Origin: an uncultured Zetaproteobacteria bacterium
Lineage (GTDB): Bacteria > Pseudomonadota > Zetaproteobacteria > Mariprofundales > Mariprofundaceae
Length of the DNA stretch: 15,955 nt
NCBI GenBank assembly: GCA_913056285.1
Contig: CAJXNE010000029.1
Location: forward strand, 1-15,955
Reading direction: 5' to 3'
Shown here: positions 7,019 to 13,223 of the stretch, in pieces
Position numbering within the stretch: the stretch's first letter is position 1
Layout: each line of letters opens with the position of its first letter
Notes under the pieces: generated by a model
Database searches by the model: none
Told to the model about the DNA's origin: nothing
What the model saw: the letters and a program-made list of their open reading frames with translations, nothing else
Translations under genes and position numbers: made by a program

Positions 7019-7440
7019 GATATAGCTCCAATAATGTTAAGGAATTTTTGTGGTGTGATTGCTTTGACTTGAAATTTTTCAGTTTCTGTGAAATCTCGAA
7101 TATTATGAGTAACGATGTAATCACATTCAGACTCTACAGCTAACTCTAAAATGAAATCATCCGATGGATCTTTTAAACTAGGTCGCCATAAGAAGTGGAC
7201 TTGGCGGGATTTTCCTACCGCACATAGATAATCAATAAGCTCTTCTATATCTGAATCTGTAAGTCCAAGTTTTTGAGAACTTCGTTTTGCTACTGCTTCA
7301 TATTCCAGAACAAGAGCTACAGACAAGTAAAACTCAAACTTATTACTATCGATGAGAGATAGCAGTTTAAATGATGCTCCTCGATTTGAGCGTAAAGCCG
7401 AAATCAAGACGCATGTATCAATGATAATAGAAACGCTCAT
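7015..7440 (-). CDS. PIN-domain toxin (type II toxin-antitoxin, COG1569-like)
   Basis: PIN toxins are metal-dependent ribonucleases that cut RNA when the antitoxin is lost. The 141-residue product shows the family acids: Asp8 in the first strand (IIIDTCVLISAL), a Glu in VLEYEAV (46 or 48), Asp94/95 in PSDDFILELAV, and Asp116 in the THNIRDF motif. The full-length domain and intact motifs suggest an active enzyme. No Shine-Dalgarno sequence precedes ATG 7440, and the best promoter would start transcription at or next to the ATG, so the mRNA may be leaderless. The gene is AT-rich like its antitoxin and unlike its neighbours. The RNA target cannot be told from sequence. Confidence 0.85.
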   Translation of the reverse strand: MSVSIIIDTCVLISALRSNRGASFKLLSLIDSNKFEFYLSVALVLEYEAVAKRSSQKLGLTDSDIEELIDYLCAVGKSRQVHFLWRPSLKDPSDDFILELAVESECDYIVTHNIRDFTETEKFQVKAITPQKFLNIIGAIS

Positions 7441-7442
7441 TC

Positions 7443-7474
7443 TGGTATCTTATTTAATACCACATTAAGGTCAA
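7443..7474 (-). promoter_or_regulatory. Candidate promoter and operator of the toxin-antitoxin unit
   Basis: On the minus strand TTGACC (7469-7474) and TAAGAT (7447-7452) are separated by 16 bases. A perfect inverted repeat, TGGTAT at 7443-7448 against ATACCA at 7457-7462 with eight bases between, covers the -10 and part of the spacer. That is the position expected for an operator bound by the ribbon-helix-helix antitoxin. The -10 ends only seven bases before the toxin ATG. Confidence 0.5.
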
Positions 7475-7691
7475 GAATTACATTTTTTTAGTGCATAACT
7501 ATCCCAATAGAGGGAATGGGTTCATGATGGCTAACCCATGCTAGATTGTGTCTGCCTGACGTAGCGAGCAAGCCACTGACGAAACATCAGGATGTTGGGC
7601 CGCTATCTCTGTCGCGCACGACCCTGGATGCAGGAGGTAGAGCAACGCAGTAGCAGTTGCCGAGTAGATTTCTCATAAGTCCGACAGACTT
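7475..7691. other. Intergenic region between yebC and the toxin gene, rich in small inverted repeats
   Basis: No coding region is supported. The stretch holds several short perfect inverted repeats: ATGGGTT 7516-7522 with AACCCAT 7533-7539; AACATC 7583-7588 with GATGTT 7591-7596; GTCG 7611-7614 with CGAC 7619-7622; GCAAC 7642-7646 with GTTGC 7656-7660; AAGTC 7677-7681 with GACTT 7687-7691. The last lies directly after the yebC stop but has no T-run on the minus strand. The CATCAGGATG core recalls hairpin repeats of the CAGGATG type that I associate with proteobacterial intergenic regions; that link is from memory and weak. Confidence 0.4.
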
Positions 7692-8444
7692 TTAGCCGTT
7701 GATACGTTCCATTTCGGCGTCGGAAATATCGTAGTTGGCATAGACATTCTGCACATCATCCAGCTCTTCCAGACGCTCAATCAGCGCCAGTAGTTTTTCA
7801 GCGGTTTCGCCTGCAACTTCGATAGTGTTTTCCGGAATCCAGGTGATTTCACCGACTTGTGGTTCGAGCCCTGCCGCATCAATGGCTTTTTGCACATCAC
7901 CGAATTCAGCGATATCACAGGTCACTTCAATGCAGCCTTCGTCAACGTTATCGACCACATCCTCAGCGCCGGCTTCCAGCGCGATATCCATCAATTGATT
8001 CTCATCGGCCTTTTCGCGATCAAAGATAAACTGCCCCTTGTGCAGAAACATCCAGCTCACACATCCCGATTCACCCATATTGCCGCCGCCTTTGTTAAAT
8101 GCGGAGCGCACATCGGAAACGGTTCTGTTGCGGTTATCGCTCATGCAATCGACCAGAATGGCGACGCCGCCCTGACCATAACCTTCATAACGGATTTCAT
8201 CGATATTGGCGGCATCATCGCCACCGGCGCCGCGAGCAATAGCGCGCTCGATATTGTCCTTGGGCATGTTGACGCCCTTGGCAGCGGTAATGGCTGCACG
8301 CAGGCGCGGATTGGCATCAGGATCATCACCGCCACGCGCGGCAATGGTGATTTCACGAATATAGCGGGTGAAGATTTTGCCACGCTTGGCATCGGTTGCC
8401 GCTTTTTTGTGCTTGATACTGGACCATTTATTATGTCCTGACAT
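7692..8444 (-). CDS. yebC: YebC/PmpR family protein (TACO1 family)
   Basis: YebC/TACO1 proteins are three-domain proteins described as transcriptional regulators and as factors easing translation of difficult sequences. The 250-residue product is full length and begins with the invariant MSGHNKWSSIKHKKAATDAKRG. It continues with the acidic PKDNIERAIARG and YEGYGQGGVAILVDC segments and the NRTVSDVRSAFNKGGG motif. The C-terminal half has the WIPENTIEV and LEELDDVQNVYANYD segments. ATG 8444 is preceded by GAGGTAA at suitable spacing on the minus strand. It normally lies directly before ruvC; here about 1 kb holding the toxin-antitoxin pair intervenes. It diverges from the acyltransferase gene with 113 bases between them. 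Confidence 0.95.
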   Translation of the reverse strand: MSGHNKWSSIKHKKAATDAKRGKIFTRYIREITIAARGGDDPDANPRLRAAITAAKGVNMPKDNIERAIARGAGGDDAANIDEIRYEGYGQGGVAILVDCMSDNRNRTVSDVRSAFNKGGGNMGESGCVSWMFLHKGQFIFDREKADENQLMDIALEAGAEDVVDNVDEGCIEVTCDIAEFGDVQKAIDAAGLEPQVGEITWIPENTIEVAGETAEKLLALIERLEELDDVQNVYANYDISDAEMERING

Positions 8445-8557
8445 GAATGATTACCTCAATATGGAATGAACCACGAACCATAACAGCGTTGATATTGTGC
8501 GTCATGGACGATTTGAAAATAATGGAAGTGGCGGATGAACGTTGTGATTGAAATAAA

Positions 8558-9217
8558 ATGATAAATAGCAATCATGCAAGCATGGAATCAGGAAAGGGAT
8601 GGTTTATTGCAATGCTGCGCAGCATGAACCGGTTATTTTGCCGGTCGTGGCATCGCCTGTCCGATCAGGTAGTCACTTTGCCTGACGGGCCACTGATTCT
8701 TGTCGGTAATCATATTAGCGGTCTGGATCCGCTACTGATTCAGGCTGCGGTAAATCGGCCTTTGTCGTTTTTGATGGCGCGGGAATATTATCAGGCCATG
8801 TGGTATGCGCGTTGGGGCTTTGACATGGCTGGGGTGATTCCGGTCAATCCGGGCGGCGCCAACCGTCAGGCTTTGCGGCAGGCAATTGATGTTGTCCGTA
8901 GTGGCAATGCTTTGTGCGTATTCCCGGAGGGGGCGGCCAACCCGCCCATTCCGTTGCACAGGATGATGCCCGGTGCTGCATTGATTGCGCGTGAAACCGG
9001 GGCGTCGATGATTCCATTTCGGGTATCCGGCGTGTGGCCGTTTGATCATGTGCATCTGTGGCGTTCGTTTTACCGTCGCAGCCGCGCCAGCGTGGTGGTA
9101 GGTAATTCGATTGCCTTGATGCAAGGCGCAGAGGGAAAGAAAGGATTGCATGACGATACGCAAATCATACGTCATGCTATTCGAAGCCTCGCAAAGTTCG
9201 ACGCTCAGCCGGATTGA
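8558..9217 (+). CDS. PlsC-type 1-acylglycerol-3-phosphate acyltransferase family protein
   Basis: PlsC-family enzymes transfer acyl chains to lysophospholipids or related acceptors at the inner membrane. The 219-residue product has the catalytic HX4D motif (NHISGLDP, His52 and Asp57), an ARWGFDMAGVIPVNPGG block that fits the second conserved region, and FPEG (122-125) in the third. It has no obvious multi-helix membrane domain. The true acceptor cannot be inferred; it could make phosphatidic acid or modify another lipid. ATG 8558 lacks a clear ribosome-binding site. ATG 8612 (residue 19) follows GGAAAGGG at a reasonable distance and still keeps the catalytic domain, so it may be the real start. 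A large inverted repeat follows the gene. Confidence 0.85.
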   Translation: MINSNHASMESGKGWFIAMLRSMNRLFCRSWHRLSDQVVTLPDGPLILVGNHISGLDPLLIQAAVNRPLSFLMAREYYQAMWYARWGFDMAGVIPVNPGGANRQALRQAIDVVRSGNALCVFPEGAANPPIPLHRMMPGAALIARETGASMIPFRVSGVWPFDHVHLWRSFYRRSRASVVVGNSIALMQGAEGKKGLHDDTQIIRHAIRSLAKFDAQPD

Positions 9218-9241
9218 CGGCAGTATGGCTGTCGCGTTCTT

Positions 9242-9273
9242 TAGCCCGGACTATTCATGAATACTCCGGGTTA
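9242..9273 (+). repeat. Long inverted repeat between the acyltransferase and the motor genes
   Basis: The outer arms TAGCCCGGA (9242-9250) and TCCGGGTTA (9265-9273) pair over nine positions with one G-T pair. They enclose a perfect 12-base palindrome TATTCATGAATA (9252-9263) flanked by one mismatched C on each side. The structure could end acyltransferase transcription, but no T-run follows. A half copy with the same spacing (TAGCCCGGA, six bases, ATGAA) lies at 1286-1305, which suggests a dispersed intergenic repeat. Confidence 0.55.
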
Positions 9274-9310
9274 GCATGAAAAAGCGCATGCGGTTAACAG
9301 GAGAGTTCAT

Positions 9311-10276
9311 ATGCAGGTGTTGCGACAAAGCCGATCAATTCTGATTCAGATGCTATTGGCAACTCTGGTCGTTGCAGGGTTGTCCATCTTTTTTTCCGAC
9401 ACGCTGGTGATGATTTATTTCTCCAATCAGCAGACATCGATCGGTTATGTGTTAAACGGCTTGATTGTTGTGCTGTTTCTGAGCGCCATGATCCGCATGC
9501 TGGTGCTGCTGTTTGCCTACAATCGTGAGGAACAGTCCCTGGAACAGGCTCTGACCAACCTTGATATGGGGCAGGGCGCTTTGCTGCAAAACATCGCTCC
9601 AGATGCCATCATTGCTGTTCGCGTGGAAACGCTGGAAAACATGCGCATACAGCGTGCCCCCGTCCAGCATCAGGCGCTGGCGGCCACCTTGCTGGCTCGG
9701 GAAAGCACGCGCACCGGCTTCATTCGCTTTATTCATAATATCCTGATTCTGTGCGGCGTGCTGGGTACGATTATATCGTTGTCCATTGCCCTGTTCGGCG
9801 CGTCCAGCCTGCTGGAACAGGCGGTGTCCTCCAGCGGCATGGGTATGGTCATTCACGGCATGTCGACCGCACTGTCGACTACCATGACGGCCATCGTATG
9901 CTATTTGTTTCTGGCCTATTTCCTGTCTGCCATCCAGAACCTGCAAACCCGGTTACTGGGGCGTATTGAAGAGGTGACGGCAACGCGTTTGCTGCCTTTG
10001 TATCAAATCACGGAAGAGGCGGTCACGCAGCATGCGCTGGATCTGGTTCGCGAAGCGCATCTTCTGGTGCAATCGTTGCATGATAAAATCGATGCCATTG
10101 ATCCGGCTGCAATAAGGGTGGAGATGGAGCAGACACGGGCTCAGGCGCAGCTTCAGCATGAAGCAATATTGCAGCAGATACGTTCCCAGACGCAATTGCA
10201 TCATGAAGAAACATTAGCGCAGCTGCGTGAATTGTCCGGACTGTTGAAAGACGGTTTCAGGTTGTCGGGAGAATAA
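9311..10276 (+). CDS. MotA/TolQ/ExbB-like ion channel subunit with C-terminal coiled coil
   Basis: This 321-residue protein looks like the stator of an ion-driven motor. Four membrane helices are visible (about 11-29, 43-69, 138-163, 178-208). The third holds GVLGTIISLSIALFG, matching the TolQ/ExbB/MotA channel helix, and the fourth holds the small-residue and Thr-rich MSTALSTTMTAIV stretch that would line the ion path. Unlike TolQ it carries a long C-terminal cytoplasmic helix (about 212-321), containing a 15-residue tandem duplication (276-290 and 291-305). ATG 9311 follows AGGAGAG. The partner gene begins four bases after the stop. No flagellar or adjacent tol genes accompany it, and it is not the tolQ of this genome, which lies at 3437. 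The channel-family assignment is solid; what the motor drives is unknown. Confidence 0.82.
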   Translation: MQVLRQSRSILIQMLLATLVVAGLSIFFSDTLVMIYFSNQQTSIGYVLNGLIVVLFLSAMIRMLVLLFAYNREEQSLEQALTNLDMGQGALLQNIAPDAIIAVRVETLENMRIQRAPVQHQALAATLLARESTRTGFIRFIHNILILCGVLGTIISLSIALFGASSLLEQAVSSSGMGMVIHGMSTALSTTMTAIVCYLFLAYFLSAIQNLQTRLLGRIEEVTATRLLPLYQITEEAVTQHALDLVREAHLLVQSLHDKIDAIDPAAIRVEMEQTRAQAQLQHEAILQQIRSQTQLHHEETLAQLRELSGLLKDGFRLSGE

Positions 10277-10280
10277 GCGC

Positions 10281-11204
10281 ATGCCGGGCGGATTTGTGGA
10301 TCTGCGCCTGAATGACGGGCAGTCCAGCGAGGGCGGTTTCTGGCCATCCTTTACGGATATCATGATGGTGATCATGCTTATTTTTCTGTTGGCCATGCTG
10401 ACGCTGCTGTTAAAAAACATGGACCTAGTGCATCAGTTGCGCACATCACTGGATGCCGAGCAGGCCGCTACGGCTCAGGCGCATTCCACAACAGATATCA
10501 ACACGCAACTCAATAAACGCTTAAAACGGCTCGAAGAACAGGCTGCCATGCTACAAATGCGCCTGATCAATCTGGGCGAAGAGCATAGCCGCACGCTGGC
10601 TCAGCTCAGCAGCAGCGAGCAGCAGAATACGCAGTTAAAAGAAAATCTGTCCGTGCTTACTCAGGCTCGCGATGTCGCACTGACTGAAAAGCAGGCTATG
10701 GAAAATAAACAGGCCGAACTGATGGCCAGACTTGCTGCGCGTGCGCAGGAACTATCTGCTCAGCAACAACAGTTTGAAGCGAAGCTGGCGGAGCAGCAGC
10801 ATCTGTATGTATTGAAAACAGAGGAGCTGGGGCGCCTGAAGAGCAGCAGTGATACGCAGCAGGAGCGCATGAAGAAGCTGGAATTGGAGTATGCCAGTCT
10901 GGAAACGAAATATCAGCGCCTGATTCGACCAGCCCGCTCTTCGTTGGGCAAAGTGGTTGTATTGGTGCGTTATCACAAGGTCGATGGTCGGCTGAATATT
11001 GAAATCAAGGGGTCGGCAGACAGCGATTACCAGCCGGTCAGCGGCACTGTATTGCATAAGCGCCTGTCTGCCATGCAGCAAAAATACGGCAAAAAACTGT
11101 ATGTGCGCATTATTTTCCCGGATGATAGCGGCTTATCCTATACTGAGGCATGGACTTTGACCGAGTCGTTATTACGGATGTATGATTATTATTATCAGGA
11201 GTAA
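10281..11204 (+). CDS. ExbD/MotB-like motor subunit with very long periplasmic coiled coil
   Basis: The 307-residue product has a short cytoplasmic N-terminus, then FWPSFTDIMMVIMLIFLLAM, a single membrane helix (about 27-45) that starts with Asp26 at the position of the ion-binding Asp of MotB, ExbD and TolR. About 165 residues of heptad-like Gln/Glu/Leu/Ala-rich sequence follow (48-215), predicted as an extended coiled coil. A compact C-terminal domain (222-307) follows the pattern strand (KVVVLVRYHK), strand (LNIEIKGS), helix, strand (KLYVRIIFPDD), helix. That resembles the small periplasmic domain of TolR/ExbD more than the OmpA-like domain of MotB. With the preceding gene it forms a two-gene operon. 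I do not recognise a named system; ZorB of the Zorya defence system is a structural analogue, but its partners ZorC and ZorD are not present. Confidence 0.75.
   Translation: MPGGFVDLRLNDGQSSEGGFWPSFTDIMMVIMLIFLLAMLTLLLKNMDLVHQLRTSLDAEQAATAQAHSTTDINTQLNKRLKRLEEQAAMLQMRLINLGEEHSRTLAQLSSSEQQNTQLKENLSVLTQARDVALTEKQAMENKQAELMARLAARAQELSAQQQQFEAKLAEQQHLYVLKTEELGRLKSSSDTQQERMKKLELEYASLETKYQRLIRPARSSLGKVVVLVRYHKVDGRLNIEIKGSADSDYQPVSGTVLHKRLSAMQQKYGKKLYVRIIFPDDSGLSYTEAWTLTESLLRMYDYYYQE
11157..11186 (+). promoter_or_regulatory. Candidate promoter for the CNPC-repeat gene
   Basis: TTGACC (11157-11162) and TATGAT (11181-11186) are 18 bases apart, inside the last codons of the coiled-coil motor gene. Both hexamers match consensus at five of six positions. 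A start near 11193 would leave a leader of about 80 bases before ATG 11274. Confidence 0.4.
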
Positions 11205-11273
11205 CTGTAAGAAAATACATGTCATGCCGACTCAGGCATTCATAACCCCGACTTGGGAAAGAGGAGAAAGACT

Positions 11274-11582
11274 ATGACGAAAATTACAACCTTGGCAGCA
11301 GCCATTCTGCTGGCGATGGGCTTGGCATCTGCACCTGCATTTGCGCACCATGAGATGAACCCGTGTAACCCATGCGCGATGAAGGGCGATATGGAACACA
11401 ATCCATGCAACCCCTGTTCAATGAAGGGACACATGAAAGATCATAACCCGTGTTCTATGAAAGGGCATAAAATGAACCCGTGCAATCCTTGTTCCATGAA
11501 AGGGCATAAGATGAATCCATGCAATCCTTGTTCCATGAAAGGACATAAGATGAATCCGTGCAATCCGTGTTCCATGAAATAA
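11274..11582 (+). CDS. Small exported Cys/Met/His-rich repeat protein (CNPC repeats)
   Basis: The 102-residue product has a clear signal peptide (MTKITTLAAAILLAMGLASA, cleavage after APAFA at residue 24) and a mature part built almost only from the unit MNPCNPCSMKGHK. It has eleven cysteines, ten of them in five CNPC (CxxC) pairs, with Met and His around each. The composition suggests binding of soft metal ions such as copper, or a redox role in the periplasm; this is inference. ATG 11274 is chosen over the frame's first ATG (11253) because GAGGAGA precedes it and the signal peptide then starts normally. An intrinsic terminator follows, making the gene a single unit. CxxC is not followed by His, so these are not haem sites. 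I do not know a characterised homologue. Confidence 0.8.
   Translation: MTKITTLAAAILLAMGLASAPAFAHHEMNPCNPCAMKGDMEHNPCNPCSMKGHMKDHNPCSMKGHKMNPCNPCSMKGHKMNPCNPCSMKGHKMNPCNPCSMK
11460..11576 (+). repeat. Three 39-bp tandem repeats inside the CNPC gene
   Basis: Units at 11460-11498, 11499-11537 and 11538-11576 each encode KGHKMNPCNPCSM and differ at only a few, synonymous positions. More divergent copies lie upstream (about 11350-11459), one of them having lost a CNP segment. The near identity of the last units points to recent duplication. Confidence 0.9.
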
Positions 11583-11612
11583 CGCTATAAACTTATAAAG
11601 GCTTCAAAATTA

Positions 11613-11643
11613 ACCCCGGACGCTTGCGTTCGGGGTCTTTTTG
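11613..11643 (+). terminator. Intrinsic terminator of the CNPC gene
   Basis: An 11-base stem (ACCCCGGACGC with GCGTTCGGGGT, one G-T pair, tight CTTG-type loop) at 11613-11636 is followed by CTTTTTG. It lies about 30 bases after the stop codon. Confidence 0.9.
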
Positions 11644-11688
11644 TTGGTGTGTAAGGACATAAAAACAGTTGCGACTTAAGCGTTCATT

Positions 11689-11767
11689 ACCCGTTCAAGA
11701 GACCTCCGCAAATAAGTCACTCTGCTCAGACATAGAACGGGTGGCCCATGGACGGGTCGCCTTTTTT
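11689..11767 (+). promoter_or_regulatory. Structured leader with terminator before the pentahaem cytochrome (riboswitch or attenuator candidate)
   Basis: ACCCGTTC (11689-11696) pairs perfectly with GAACGGGT (11735-11742), closing a 38-base loop. The next segment forms an intrinsic terminator: GGTGGCCC (11740-11747), loop of six, GGGTCGCC (11754-11761, two wobble pairs), then six T residues (11762-11767). The two stems share three bases (GGT). ACCCGTTC can also pair with GGACGGGT (11750-11757), which would break the terminator. A choice of partners that decides on termination is the layout of a riboswitch or attenuator. I could not match it to a known class. The cytochrome ATG lies 30 bases after the T-run. 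Confidence 0.5.
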
Positions 11768-11797
11768 GATGGAGTATGTCAATATGGTGAGGAAACA

Positions 11798-13030
11798 ATG
11801 AATCAGCTGATGCGGCAAATTTTTCTGGCGACAGGTCTGCTCGTTGCCGGGGTCGCTTTGGCAGCGTTTGGCATTGACCCCGGTCTGCCGGATACTTATT
11901 GGGATCAGCCGCAAGCCACACAGGGCAAAGCGCCACATGACTGGTCGGCACTGGAATCGAATCTGCGACCCGAAGCCTGCGCCCAATGTCACAGTGAACA
12001 ATTTGATGTCTGGAAGAACAGTCTGCATGCACACGCCTATTCACCGGGTATGGTTGGCCAGTTCCCTGCCATGGGCGCTCAGGAAGGAAATAATTGCCTG
12101 GCCTGCCACGCGCCGCTTGCCGAACAGCAATACTCTGATGATGCGGATATGAATCAATCACTTGGCCTGAAATTAACGCACCCGGAAGGCTTCAATCATC
12201 AGGCGGATATTGACAGCAAAGCGCTACCGCTCAGGCATACCGGTGTAAGTTGCGCGGTCTGTCATGTGCGTGGCTGGCAACGCTTTGGCCCGCCGCCGAA
12301 AAAGACTGGAGCAACAGGTCATCAGGATACGCCTGCGCATGGCGGGTTTACTGCTACGCGTACATTTGAACAATCGCAGTTCTGTGCATCGTGTCACCAG
12401 TTTCCGCAATCCATGGCTATTAATAGAAAACCTTTAGAAAATACTCTAACTGAATGGAAACAGAGTGAATTCTCAAAGAAAGGCGTGACTTGCCAGAAGT
12501 GTCATATGCCGGATCGCAGGCATGAGTTTCGTGGTATTCACGATCCCGACATGGTCAGGAAAGGTTTGACGTTCAAGCTGGCAACACGCAAAAACACTGC
12601 CGTATTTACCATGACTTCCAGCTGGATCGGCCATGCTTTTCCAACTTATGTGACGCCAAAGATCGTGATTTTAGCATCGGCAATGGATGCCGACGGAAAG
12701 GAGTTGCGCCATTGGCAATGGGAGATTGTTCGCGAAGTGGGCTATGATGACGGGTGGAAGGAAATGCGCGATACGCGCCTGATGCCCGGAGAAAGCCGTG
12801 ACTATATCGCCGGGCCTCTGCCTGAAAAAACAAGCCTTGTGCGTTATCAGGTGACAGTGATTCCCGATTATTTCTACAAGGGCGTTTATCAGAGCTTGTT
12901 GGCCGACAAGATGACGGAAACCGCTAGAATACACATTACTCATGCCATGGATCGGGCCGACAAGGATGATTATGTTTTGCTCGAAAAGACAATGCCTTTT
13001 TCCGGCTTGCATGAACATGCTGCGCATTGA
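11798..13030 (+). CDS. Periplasmic pentahaem cytochrome c
   Basis: The 410-residue product has a signal peptide (hydrophobic residues about 7-24) and five CXXCH haem c sites: CAQCH 61, CLACH 100, CAVCH 152, CASCH 196, CQKCH 232. The spacing and HxC context resemble the cytochrome c554 / hydroxylamine oxidoreductase-like superfamily. A beta-rich C-terminal domain without haem follows (about 256-410), opening with IGHAFPTYVTPKIVI, whose His may be a haem ligand. The protein should carry electrons in the periplasm; donor, acceptor or substrate cannot be told. ATG 11798 is chosen because GAGGA precedes it and the signal peptide then starts normally; the frame is open further upstream to 11669, but that part covers the leader and terminator. 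No other cytochrome or maturation genes are in the window. Confidence 0.87.
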   Translation: MNQLMRQIFLATGLLVAGVALAAFGIDPGLPDTYWDQPQATQGKAPHDWSALESNLRPEACAQCHSEQFDVWKNSLHAHAYSPGMVGQFPAMGAQEGNNCLACHAPLAEQQYSDDADMNQSLGLKLTHPEGFNHQADIDSKALPLRHTGVSCAVCHVRGWQRFGPPPKKTGATGHQDTPAHGGFTATRTFEQSQFCASCHQFPQSMAINRKPLENTLTEWKQSEFSKKGVTCQKCHMPDRRHEFRGIHDPDMVRKGLTFKLATRKNTAVFTMTSSWIGHAFPTYVTPKIVILASAMDADGKELRHWQWEIVREVGYDDGWKEMRDTRLMPGESRDYIAGPLPEKTSLVRYQVTVIPDYFYKGVYQSLLADKMTETARIHITHAMDRADKDDYVLLEKTMPFSGLHEHAAH

Positions 13031-13091
13031 GGCTTGCCCTTGAGGGCTGCTGCCCATAAGCTGCATCCATTGCTTCTTACAGGGGAATAGC

Positions 13092-13223
13092 ATGACTCGA
13101 ATCGTTGATAATATGGTTGGTAATATGGTCATTTTTCTGCTTCAGTTTAAGACACCATCACGCCTGTGGAATGATACCGATAGATTCGATAACAATAGCG
13201 GATTTCGTCTCGTTCACGATTGA
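13092..13223 (+). CDS. Possible 43-residue small protein coupled to rsmB
   Basis: ATG 13092 is preceded by AGGGGA at 13082-13086 with good spacing and opens a 43-codon frame ending in TGA at 13221-13223. The stop overlaps the TTG start of rsmB (13220-13222) in a TTGA arrangement. rsmB itself has no ribosome-binding site, so translation of this frame could supply its ribosomes. The N-terminal part is moderately hydrophobic (NMVGNMVIFLLQF) and the C-terminal part polar (DRFDNNSGFRLVHD). That last segment resembles the end of formylglycine-enzyme/C-type-lectin folds (NN-GFRLV), so the frame may instead be a decayed fragment. Two TAATATGGT direct repeats (13109 and 13121) lie within it. Confidence 0.45.
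   Translation: MTRIVDNMVGNMVIFLLQFKTPSRLWNDTDRFDNNSGFRLVHD

Noticed and set aside
7857..8441. 194-codon open frame on the plus strand opposite yebC
   Set aside because: It is the complement of a fully conserved yebC; the protein shows no family motifs and has no supporting start signal.
9311..11204. A Zorya defence system
   Set aside because: Only a ZorA/ZorB-like pair could be argued; ZorC and ZorD (or ZorE) are absent, the second protein lacks an OmpA-like domain, and neighbours are housekeeping genes.
11460..11576. Regular repeats that could suggest a CRISPR array
   Set aside because: The 39-bp units are directly adjacent without unique spacers and are in-frame codons of an exported protein.
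11689..11767. c-di-GMP-I (GEMM) riboswitch
   Set aside because: The general layout of stem plus terminator fits, but the conserved GEMM core segments are not present.
11669..11797. N-terminal extension of the cytochrome from 11669
   Set aside because: The added residues cover the hairpin leader and terminator, precede a normal signal peptide, and lack a ribosome-binding site; ATG 11798 has one.
11676..12161. 161-codon minus-strand frame opposite the cytochrome start
   Set aside because: No recognisable motif, and it lies opposite the leader, signal peptide and first haem sites of a clear gene.
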